From Deltaproteobacteria bacterium (lineage in GTDB: Bacteria > Desulfobacterota > Desulfobacteria > C00003060 > C00003106), in the NCBI GenBank assembly GCA_019314005.1, contig JAFDAE010000196.1, forward strand, positions 1 through 5,048: a DNA stretch of 5,048 nucleotides. Direction: 5' to 3'. The notes beneath the pieces were generated by a model. It made no database searches. It had not been told where the DNA came from and saw only the letters and a program-made list of their open reading frames with translations. Positions 1-5,048 of the stretch are shown here, one piece after another; position 1 is the first letter of the stretch, and every line of letters begins with the position of its first letter. Position numbers and translations under genes: made by a program.

Positions 1-238
1 CAAAGCCCTTGAGCTGAGCCCTGAAAACGGATTGTACTTTTACGGGAGAGGGAGGGTTTACTTGCTGTCCGGTGATAAAGAGAAGGCGATAGAAGGGTTC
101 AAACGTGCCGCAGCTTTGGGTAACAGGGACGCCCGTGCTCATTCGTTACCTTCGGTCCAATTCAGGATAAAGCTTTTTCAGACATTCAGGGCAAAGACTG
201 TGGCTGAACTCAGCTTCAGAATGGTCTTGAATATATGA
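1..238 (+). CDS. TPR-repeat protein, C-terminal fragment (cut by left edge)
   Basis: The reading frame is open from base 2 to a TGA at 236-238. The first ~45 codons form one clear tetratricopeptide repeat: ALELSPENG, then a Y-x-G-R-x-x-Y-L-L-S-G-D helix A, then a K-A-I-E-G-F-K-R-A-A-A-L-G-N helix B. TPR units are helical hairpins that bind partner proteins; no catalytic domain is visible, and what the missing N-terminal part does is unknown. After 'AALGNRDARAHS' the protein stops looking like a TPR, becoming rich in F, R and K. From base 146 onward the frame lies opposite the 3' end of the PAS gene on the other strand, a convergent overlap of 93 bp. The last ~30 residues may therefore be run-on sequence following loss of the natural stop. 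The TPR assignment is firm; the true 3' end is not. Confidence 0.7.
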   Translation, partial: KALELSPENGLYFYGRGRVYLLSGDKEKAIEGFKRAAALGNRDARAHSLPSVQFRIKLFQTFRAKTVAELSFRMVLNI

Positions 239-971
239 TTCGATCTGATTCCAATAGCCTTTATCATCTCGTATTTTCTTACAGGAAGCGCAAATCGGAA
301 GCAAGCCGCTCAGGGTGTTGACCTCGTGGAGCGCGTCTTTGAGCTCTTTAATAAGTTTTTCTCGCTCCTCATCCGCTTGTTTGCGTTCAGTGAGGTCCAG
401 AAAGCTTTCTATCAAATACTCCCGGCCATCCAAACTTACGGCGCCTACTGTCTTGAGAATCGGCATCTCCTTGCCGTTGCACTTCAGTAATACACGCTCA
501 GAGTTGTCTATGATCTGTCCGAGGTCGGTAATCGGGCACTTATCCTTCTGGGCTGGGACACACGTGACCTATAATCTGTTCTTTGGGGATACCAATCATT
601 TCCGCGGCCATTGGATTGACCCCGACTATTTTATGAGATTTCGCATCGATAGTCAAAATTCCAGCCTGTACGGAATCCAATATGGTTTTTAACCGTTGTT
701 CACTTTCCTTCAGCGCCTTCTCCGTCCGCTTGCGAGCGTTGACGATGAATTGGCCATAAGCGCCGAATATGATAAAAAGGCATACGACTAATGAACGCAT
801 CCAAGTTTCATGTGGGTCAGGGTAGAGTATTTCATCAAGGAAGTTGGCGTGATCAAATATAAAGGCGTGTACAGCAGCTTCAATGAACCAAAAGAGTACT
901 CCGAGCCCGATTCCGATGAAGACCAGTTTGTAATCAGCTATCCTTCTATGCTTTTTGTTTTTGTCCCTCAT
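146..971 (-). pseudogene. Membrane PAS-domain sensor with Cys-rich C-terminus, frameshifted
   Basis: Two collinear pieces make one protein of about 274 residues. The first piece runs from the ATG at 971. It has two likely membrane helices (about residues 15-39 and 59-78) around a short external loop containing PDPHETW. A charged linker and the start of a PAS domain follow (ILDSVQAGILTIDA, VNPMAAEMIG), to 'IIGHVC' at 558. Its frame then stops at 540-542. Skipping one base resumes a frame encoding PAQKDKCPITDLGQ, the PAC end (LIESFLDLTERKQA), a coiled linker and a C-x2-C-x29-C-x2-C tail that probably binds zinc, ending at TAA 146-148. There is no histidine-kinase, GGDEF or output domain, so it probably signals through a partner. 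From memory of relatives, about five residues (a short His/Cys stretch) are missing at the junction, which fits a loss of about 14 nt. It starts 89 nt after nifS. Frameshifted gene or sequence error are both possible. Confidence 0.75.
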
Positions 972-1019
972 CTTGTGCCCTTTTGCCCCTTGCTATTCTT
1001 TACGGGTATAGCACAAGAT
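970..1019. repeat. 9-bp inverted repeat over the PAS gene start
   Basis: ATCTTGTGC (970-978) and GCACAAGAT (1011-1019) are perfect reverse complements separated by 32 nt. In the - strand transcript the downstream arm contains the first two bases of the ATG (969-971), the spacer and the edge of the weak AAAGGG ribosome-binding sequence (978-983). Pairing would mask the translation start. A regulatory role is inference only. Confidence 0.4.
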
Positions 1020-1060
1020 TTCTTTAGCATTTTTCGTGACTTTGCGTCAGGATCCAAACC

Positions 1061-2227
1061 TTATGTCTTTGATTGATCCCAATAGGGCGATAGCTCTCTG
1101 AGCCGTTCAATGATGGGGGGGAGTTTTTCGATAATAAAGTCGATCTCTTTTTCAGTATTGTAAATACTCAGGCTGAACCGGATCGAGCCGTGGGCCGCGG
1201 TAAAGGGGACTCCCATTGCCCTAAGAACATGCGACGGTTCTAAAGAGCCTGATGTGCAGGCCGAACCCGACGAGGCGCAGATGCCGAATTCGTTCATCAT
1301 AAGGAGGATGGCCTCTCCTTCCACGTACTCAAAGCTTATGCTGGTCGTATTTGGAAGCCGGTGCTCGCGGTCGCCGTTGAGCATGGCATTGGGTATCCGC
1401 TTAAGGATTTCATTTTCAAGCTTATCCCTGAGATATTTGACCCGTTCGTTTTCCTCTTTTATATGTTTTGCCGCCAATTCACACGCTTTGCCGAGACCGA
1501 GGATGGAGGCTACGTTTTCGGTCCCGCCTCTCCGCCCTCTTTCCTGATGTCCTCCGATGAGGAAAGGAGAAAATTTGGTCCCTTTTCGGATATAAAGCGC
1601 CCCTACTCCTTTGGGACCATGAAGTTTGTGGCCCGAAAGAGAGAGCATGTCTACCGGGACTTTCCGTACGTCTATAGGGATCTTGCCTACCGCCTGCACC
1701 GCGTCGGTATGGAAGACAATCCCTTGGTCGTGCACTGCCTGAGCAATCTCCTCTATGGGAAAAATGACACCGGTTTCATTATTTGCCCACATAATGCTGA
1801 CAATGGCGGTGTCGTTGGAGAGGCTTTTGTATAGATATTCGAGGTCTAATTTTCCCTGCCGGTCTACGGGCAGGAAGGTTACCCGATATCCGTTTTTGCT
1901 CAGATGTTCGCACAAGTTTTTCACCGCGGGGTGTTCCACTCGGGTGGTGATGATATGCCTTCTGTCCGGATGTGACGCAAGCGCTGCGCGGATAGCGGTG
2001 TTGTCGCTTTCCGTGCCGCAACTGGTAATGAGGATTTCATCCGGGGCCGCTCCGATCAGACCGGCTATCTTTTTGCGAGCCTCTTTTAACTTACGCGCAA
2101 CCTGGCCGCCAAAGCTATGCATACTCGAAGGATTTCCATAAAGATCGTGAAAGTAAGGGAGCATCTCTTCTGCGACCTCGGGTGCAACCTGTGTGGTAGC
2201 GTTGTTATCCGTATAGATCACTTTCAT
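1061..2227 (-). CDS. nifS: Cysteine desulfurase NifS
   Basis: A PLP-dependent class V aminotransferase-fold enzyme that converts L-cysteine to alanine and leaves a persulfide sulfur for Fe-S cluster assembly on NifU. It acts in the cytoplasm. The 388 residues match normal NifS length. The N-terminus has the YTDNNATT signature. The PLP lysine is K201 in SGHKLHGPKG; H99 in VEHP stacks on the cofactor, and D175 and Q178 in HTDAVQA contact it. The catalytic cysteine is C324 in the loop SSGSACTSGSLEP, close to C325 of the Azotobacter enzyme. The ATG overlaps the nifU stop as ATGA and has a strong GGAGGT 6 nt upstream, indicating translational coupling. Pairing with a three-domain NifU favours NifS over IscS, although nitrogenase genes are absent and the likely role is general cluster assembly. 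No lesion is visible. Confidence 0.96.
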   Translation of the reverse strand: MKVIYTDNNATTQVAPEVAEEMLPYFHDLYGNPSSMHSFGGQVARKLKEARKKIAGLIGAAPDEILITSCGTESDNTAIRAALASHPDRRHIITTRVEHPAVKNLCEHLSKNGYRVTFLPVDRQGKLDLEYLYKSLSNDTAIVSIMWANNETGVIFPIEEIAQAVHDQGIVFHTDAVQAVGKIPIDVRKVPVDMLSLSGHKLHGPKGVGALYIRKGTKFSPFLIGGHQERGRRGGTENVASILGLGKACELAAKHIKEENERVKYLRDKLENEILKRIPNAMLNGDREHRLPNTTSISFEYVEGEAILLMMNEFGICASSGSACTSGSLEPSHVLRAMGVPFTAAHGSIRFSLSIYNTEKEIDFIIEKLPPIIERLRELSPYWDQSKT

Positions 2228-3054
2228 TGCTGTACCTCCTCTACCACCAGCTCCGGTGTAACTAGTTCACGAAGCTTCGATTCCACATAATGTTTCAGCG
2301 TAACCTGTGAGGCGACACATGTGGCACAGGTTCCGCGCAGTTTCACAATGACCTTATTCCCCTCGACATCAATAAGTTCGATATCCCCTCCGTCCTGCTT
2401 AAGAGAGGGCTTGATCTCACGTTCCAATGTCTCCTCAATGAGTTTGATCTTTTGAATATTGGTCAGCCGGGTCGGTTTTCTGTGTACCACATGAGGTATG
2501 CCGCGGACCTTATCAATAATCTCTTCTATTCTTTCATGACAGCTTCCACATCCTCCACCTGCCTTGGTATAATCGGTCACATCTTCGATAGTGCCCAGGT
2601 GATTTTCACGAATCGCGCGTTCAATTTCCAAATCAGTGACACCAAAACACTCGCAGACAATCTCTCCTTCGACCTTCTTTTCAGCTTCACCACGATAATA
2701 GGCAATCGCCTTTTCTAAAGCATTTCGACCCATTACAGAACAGTGCATCTTTTCTTTTGGAAGCCCCCCAAGGTAAAGGGCGATATCGTCATTAGTGACC
2801 TTTTCAGCTTCTTCCAGGGTCATCCCCTTGATTATTTCAGTCAACGCGGATGAAGAAGCAATAGCGCTTGCGCAGCCAAATGTTTTGAACTTAGCATCCT
2901 TAATCCGTTGCTGTTCGTCCAGCTTAAAGGTAAGTGTTAAAGCATCACCGCAGGCCAACGATCCCTCTTCGCCCATGCCGTCAGGGTTCTCAACCTCTCC
3001 AACATTTCGCGGGTGCAAGAAGTGCTCTATAACTTTTTCCGTATATTCCCACAT
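2224..3054 (-). CDS. nifU: Fe-S cluster scaffold protein NifU
   Basis: A modular scaffold that receives sulfur from NifS, assembles [2Fe-2S] and [4Fe-4S] clusters and passes them to apo-proteins. It has 276 residues in three domains. Residues 1-125 are the IscU-like scaffold, with C35 (SLACGD, including the conserved D37), C61 (TFGCAS) and C105 (EKMHCS). Residues ~130-180 are a BFD-like [2Fe-2S] domain with four ligands: C134 and C136 (IVCECFG), then C169 and C172 (GGGCGSC). Residues ~200-276 are the NifU C-terminal domain, with the cluster-binding C243-A-T-C246 after IKPSLKQDGGDIEL. All ligands are present and the order matches Azotobacter NifU, which is somewhat longer mainly in the linkers. 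The ATG has AGGAGA 6 nt upstream. The gene overlaps nifS by 4 nt and follows a repeat-bearing gap after cysK, so it may have its own promoter. Confidence 0.96.
   Translation of the reverse strand: MWEYTEKVIEHFLHPRNVGEVENPDGMGEEGSLACGDALTLTFKLDEQQRIKDAKFKTFGCASAIASSSALTEIIKGMTLEEAEKVTNDDIALYLGGLPKEKMHCSVMGRNALEKAIAYYRGEAEKKVEGEIVCECFGVTDLEIERAIRENHLGTIEDVTDYTKAGGGCGSCHERIEEIIDKVRGIPHVVHRKPTRLTNIQKIKLIEETLEREIKPSLKQDGGDIELIDVEGNKVIVKLRGTCATCVASQVTLKHYVESKLRELVTPELVVEEVQQ
2234..2239 (-). promoter_or_regulatory. Ribosome-binding site of nifS
   Basis: GGAGGT lies inside the last codons of nifU, 6 nt before the nifS ATG. It is a near-perfect Shine-Dalgarno sequence and fixes the nifS start at 2227. 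Confidence 0.85.
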
Positions 3055-3060
3055 GCTTGT

Positions 3061-3066
3061 TCTCCT
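3061..3066 (-). promoter_or_regulatory. Ribosome-binding site of nifU
   Basis: AGGAGA is 6 nt upstream of the ATG at 3052-3054. It supports M-W-E-Y-T-E-K as the N-terminus, which also matches the usual start of NifU proteins. Confidence 0.75.
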
Positions 3067-3120
3067 GCCTGGTGTTCATCCAGAAATACTCAATAGAATT
3101 TGATCTACTCAGGTTTGTCG

Positions 3121-3152
3121 GGTTCACGGTTTACGGTTTAAGGTTCACGGTT
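3121..3152 (+). repeat. 7-bp tandem array (GGTTCAC/GGTTTAC), left arm
   Basis: Four and a half exact 7-nt units follow one another: GGTTCAC, GGTTTAC, GGTTTAA, GGTTCAC, then GGTT. Only two positions vary between units. GGGTTCACGGTT at 3120-3131 is the perfect reverse complement of 3268-3279 in the other arm. Function is unknown; the array could have spread as an intergenic repeat. Confidence 0.8.
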
Positions 3153-3174
3153 GCTCGTCTTGCTCTCTTCACAT

Positions 3175-3234
3175 TTACAAGGCAGCATAGAGTTTCCTCA
3201 AAACTCCGTTGCAAGAACTGGATGAATTCCGCAT
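3175..3234 (-). CDS. Possible 19-codon leader ORF with Ser4-Cys run
   Basis: An ATG at 3232-3234 opens a 19-residue frame, MRNSSSSCNGVLRKLYAAL, ending at TAA 3175-3177. GAGAGG lies 8 nt upstream as a plausible ribosome-binding sequence. The four Ser codons (TCA, TCC, AGT, TCT) followed by Cys (TGC) would make translation sensitive to serine and cysteine supply, and a perfect hairpin lies within the frame. It ends 120 nt before nifU. Against it: an overlapping 18-codon frame from an ATG at 3254 is equally open, such short frames are common by chance, and the segment may be part of a repeat element. Treat it as a hypothesis. Confidence 0.2.
   Translation of the reverse strand: MRNSSSSCNGVLRKLYAAL
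3190..3206. repeat. Small perfect hairpin inside the gap
   Basis: GAGTTT (3190-3195) and AAACTC (3201-3206) pair perfectly around a 5-nt loop. No run of T follows on either strand, so this is not a classical terminator. It sits within the possible leader ORF and between the two heptad arrays. Confidence 0.45.
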
Positions 3235-3260
3235 TTGTATAGCCTCTCTTTCATCAGTCT

Positions 3261-3298
3261 AACCTTGAACCGTGAACCCCTGAACTTTGAACCTGAAC
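3261..3298 (-). repeat. GTTCA-type array in opposite orientation, right arm
   Basis: Read on the + strand it carries five TGAAC cores (at 3266, 3273, 3281, 3288 and 3294), spaced 6-8 nt apart; on the - strand these read GTTCA. The spacing is less regular than in the left arm. AACCGTGAACCC (3268-3279) is an exact reverse complement of 3120-3131. The two arms could pair in RNA or act as ends of a small element. Confidence 0.7.
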
Positions 3299-3315
3299 AG
3301 TTACTATATATTAAG

Positions 3316-3333
3316 CACTTTCCCAAGAAAGTG
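3316..3333 (-). terminator. Weak terminator-like hairpin after cysK
   Basis: CACTTTC and GAAAGTG form a perfect 7-bp stem with a 4-nt loop, 20 nt past the cysK stop on the - strand. The sequence that follows in the transcript is CTTAATATATAG, A/T-rich but without a real U run, and the stem has only three G-C pairs. It might slow or partly stop transcription between cysK and nifU, or only protect an mRNA end. Confidence 0.3.
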
Positions 3334-3353
3334 AAGGGGGGGAGGAGCTTTCA

Positions 3354-4277
3354 TCATTTCTTAAAGAGCTCTGTACTGATATACCGCTCTCCGGTGCTGG
3401 GAATCACCACGACGATTTGTTTCCCTCTATTTTTTCGTTGTTCTGCCACCCGTAGGGCAGCCCACACCGCAGCCCCGGAGGAGATTCCGCAGAGTATCCC
3501 TTCTTCTTTTGCCAAGCGCCGTGCTGTCTCAAAGGCATCTTCATTGGTCACCGTGACAACTTCATCGATAATGTTGACATTCAAGATGTCCGGGATGAAT
3601 CCTGCGCCGATCCCTTGTATTTTGTGGGGGCCGGGTCTTCCCCCGGATAGGACCGGAGAATCAGCAGGCTCCACTGCGATTGCCTTGAACGAGGGTTTTC
3701 GGGCCTTGATCGCTTCAGCCACGCCGGTAATGGTTCCGCCTGTGCCAACGCCCGCTACCAATATATCCACGGTGCCGTTGGTATCCTTCCAGATCTCTTA
3801 TGCAGTGGTCTTTCGGTGTATTTTCGGATTTGCCGGATTTGTGAACTGGTTGGGCATATAGGCGTCCTTAGTGTTTGCCACGATTTTTTCCGCTTTGGCA
3901 ATAGCTCCTTTCATCCCCTCACTCCCGGGTGTTAATACCAACTCAGCTCCCAGATGTTTTAAAAGTTTTCTTCGCTCAATACTCATAGTGTCGGGCATGG
4001 TAAGACAGAGGCGATACCCCTTGGCCGCGCAGACAAAGGCCAGGGCGATGCCGGTGTTTCCGCTTGTGGGCTCTACAATAAGGGTTTTTGGACTAATTCG
4101 TTCCTCACGTTCCGCCGCTTCGATCATGGAGACACCTATGCGATCCTTCACGCTTCCGAGGGGATTGAAAAATTCCAACTTGGCAAGTATGTCGGCATGA
4201 AGACCTTTGGTCACCTTATTTAGCCTGACCATAGGGGTGTTTCCAAATGTCCTGTTTATGTCGGAAAAAATTTTCAT
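3354..4277 (-). pseudogene. cysK: Cysteine synthase A (O-acetylserine sulfhydrylase) with in-frame TAA
   Basis: A PLP enzyme that makes cysteine from O-acetylserine and sulfide. The frame spans 308 codons, the usual CysK length, but codon 160 is TAA (3798-3800) where relatives have a Glu codon (KTTA-E-E-I-W). The frame is unchanged on both sides, so one G-to-T change explains it. Before the stop: PLP lysine K44 (NPLGSVKDR), the substrate loop TSGNTG (71-76) and NQFTNPANP. After it: the phosphate loop GVGTGGT (176-182), [13 protein letters not shown] (S266-S267), PSTGERY and the end ELFKK. Neither half alone contains a full active site. The ATG at 4277 is preferred over a GTG at 4289 because GGAGGAG sits just before it. 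It follows cysE by 11 nt and is surely co-transcribed. A dead gene, a sequence error or readthrough are possible; the family is certain. Confidence 0.93.
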
Positions 4278-4280
4278 CAG

Positions 4281-4287
4281 CTCCTCC
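4281..4287 (-). promoter_or_regulatory. Ribosome-binding site that sets the cysK start
   Basis: GGAGGAG lies right after the cysE stop and 3 nt before the ATG at 4275-4277, its GGAGG core being 5 nt away. It occupies codons that a GTG start at 4289 would translate, which argues for the ATG and gives an N-terminus of [15 protein letters not shown], typical of CysK. Confidence 0.8.
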
Positions 4288-4288
4288 A

Positions 4289-5048
4289 CTATTTGTAAAT
4301 TAATCGCTGAGTCTCCAAAATTACCTTTGTGTCGGGTGGCACCGGTTCGGTGATCCAGACATTCCCTCCGATTACAGAACGCGACCCAATAACGGCCTCT
4401 TTCCCCAAGATCGTCGCTCCCGCATAAATAATGACGTTATCTTCGATGGTTGGGTGACGCTTCTTCCCTCTGAGGCGTTCTCCCGCATCCCTTGGAAGTG
4501 ACAAGGCCCCCAGGGTGACACCCTGGTAAATCCGTACATTTTTGCCTATAATCGTTGTCTCTCCTACAACAACACCGGTTCCGTGATCGATGAAAAAACT
4601 TTCTCCGATCCGGGCGCCTGGATGGATATCGATCCCTGTGATGCTGTGGGCATATTCGGTCATAATCCGGGGAAGAAGGGGGACCCCCTGTTCAAATAAT
4701 TGGTGGGCAATACGATAGACAGTTATGGCAAAGATACCCGGATAGCTGAACACAATCTCGTCGTAACTCTTGGCTGCCGGATCTCCCTCGTATGCGGCTC
4801 GCACGTCAGTGGCCAATATCCTGCGCATTGTGGGTATCGACTCTAAAAACATAAGGGCGTCTTGATATCCCCGTTCAACACATTGGACACACGGTTGACT
4901 GTATCGAAGGCACTCGTGCCGTATGCTGTGGGTGATCTGTTCTGAAAGGAGCTCGAACAGGATATCAACGGACTGACCTATCCGGTACCTCAGATTAACC
5001 GGGTCCATACGTTCCTTGATGAAGTATCCGGGGAAAAGGATCTCCCTG
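4289..5048 (-). CDS. cysE: Serine O-acetyltransferase, long type (5' end beyond window)
   Basis: Transfers acetyl from acetyl-CoA to L-serine, giving O-acetylserine for CysK; this is the committing step of cysteine synthesis. The frame stays open through the right edge ([18 protein letters not shown]...), so the Met at 5008 is internal and the N-terminus is missing. Counting from that Met, an alpha-helical domain (to ~120) holds D76 of [11 protein letters not shown] left-handed beta-helix of hexapeptide repeats follows, with the catalytic D141-H142 in [10 protein letters not shown] and H185 in [21 protein letters not shown] and SVIGGNVWI close the helix. The N-terminal FPGYF segment and overall build fit the long EpsC-like acetyltransferases more than E. 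coli CysE. The protein ends LIYK and lacks the terminal isoleucine that in E. coli CysE docks into CysK. It ends at TAG (4289-4291), 11 nt before cysK. Confidence 0.94.
   Translation of the reverse strand, partial: REILFPGYFIKERMDPVNLRYRIGQSVDILFELLSEQITHSIRHECLRYSQPCVQCVERGYQDALMFLESIPTMRRILATDVRAAYEGDPAAKSYDEIVFSYPGIFAITVYRIAHQLFEQGVPLLPRIMTEYAHSITGIDIHPGARIGESFFIDHGTGVVVGETTIIGKNVRIYQGVTLGALSLPRDAGERLRGKKRHPTIEDNVIIYAGATILGKEAVIGSRSVIGGNVWITEPVPPDTKVILETQRLIYK

Larger units (their letters stand above)
3055..3353. other. Non-coding gap between cysK and nifU
   Basis: This 299-bp stretch holds no convincing gene. From low to high coordinates it contains the nifU ribosome-binding site, a heptad repeat array, a central part of about 108 bp with a hairpin and a possible mini-ORF, a second heptad array in the opposite orientation, and a hairpin after the cysK stop. 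I found no T-box sequence, recognisable riboswitch core or IscR-type palindrome by eye. On the - strand TATAGT (3303-3308) resembles a -10 box but lacks a good -35, so no promoter is called. Confidence 0.6.

Noticed and set aside
1115..1121. Run of seven G/C bases in nifS as a possible frameshift site
   Set aside because: The frame continues correctly through it (KLPPIIERLREL) to a normal C-terminus.
1254..2141. Long + strand open frames opposite nifS
   Set aside because: They lie antisense to a fully conserved gene, overlap each other and show no recognisable domains.
1061..3054. Part of a nitrogen-fixation island
   Set aside because: No nifH, D, K, E, N, B or V genes are present; neighbours are cysteine synthesis genes, and NifU/NifS occur in non-fixing bacteria.
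3121..3298. CRISPR array
   Set aside because: Units are 7 bp without unique spacers, and there are no cas genes; this is a tandem simple repeat.
3303..3308. Promoter -10 (TATAGT on the - strand) for nifU
   Set aside because: No acceptable -35 box lies 16-18 nt upstream, and the surrounding A/T-rich sequence makes chance matches likely.
3354..4289. cysK interrupted by a frameshift
   Set aside because: The two halves are in the same frame; counting codons from 4289 puts both in register with only a TAA between them, so it is a nonsense codon and not an indel.
4287..4289. GTG start for cysK
   Set aside because: Its next codons are the GGAGGAG ribosome-binding sequence, and the ATG at 4277 gives the usual CysK N-terminus.
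5006..5008. ATG at 5008 as the true start of cysE
   Set aside because: The frame continues upstream with [13 protein letters not shown], typical of long acetyltransferases, so the start lies outside the window.

Overview
The window looks like chromosome from an anaerobic, Desulfobacterota-like bacterium (formerly Deltaproteobacteria). That placement is an inference. It rests on a PAS sensor of a type I associate with sulfate-reducing and related bacteria, on a full-length three-domain NifU paired with NifS, and on a long-type serine acetyltransferase. There are no nitrogenase genes, so NifU and NifS here are more likely general iron-sulfur cluster assembly proteins than nitrogen-fixation proteins.

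Layout. A TPR protein fragment enters from the left edge on the + strand and converges on, and overlaps, the next gene. All other genes are on the - strand and are transcribed from right to left. In that order they are: cysE (serine O-acetyltransferase, cut by the right edge); cysK (cysteine synthase, starting 11 nt after the cysE stop and carrying an in-frame TAA near its middle); a 299-bp non-coding gap; nifU and nifS (overlapping by ATGA); and, 89 nt further on, a membrane PAS sensor with a frameshift.

Function. The cluster forms one sulfur route. CysE makes O-acetylserine from serine and acetyl-CoA, and CysK would convert it with sulfide to cysteine. NifS removes the sulfur from cysteine as a persulfide, and NifU builds Fe-S clusters with it. 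nifU and nifS are intact with every expected catalytic or ligand residue. cysK and the PAS gene are each broken by one lesion as written: a GAA-to-TAA type nonsense codon in cysK, and a frameshift that fits a loss of about 14 nt in the PAS gene. Whether these are real decay or sequence error cannot be decided from the window.

The cysK-nifU gap is the most structured non-coding stretch. It holds a 7-bp tandem array (GGTTCAC/GGTTTAC type) and a second array of the same family in the opposite orientation, about 108 bp apart. A small perfect hairpin lies between them. So does a possible 19-codon ORF with an RBS-like sequence and a Ser-Ser-Ser-Ser-Cys run, which is suggestive beside cysteine genes but unproven. 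A further 7-bp hairpin follows the cysK stop.
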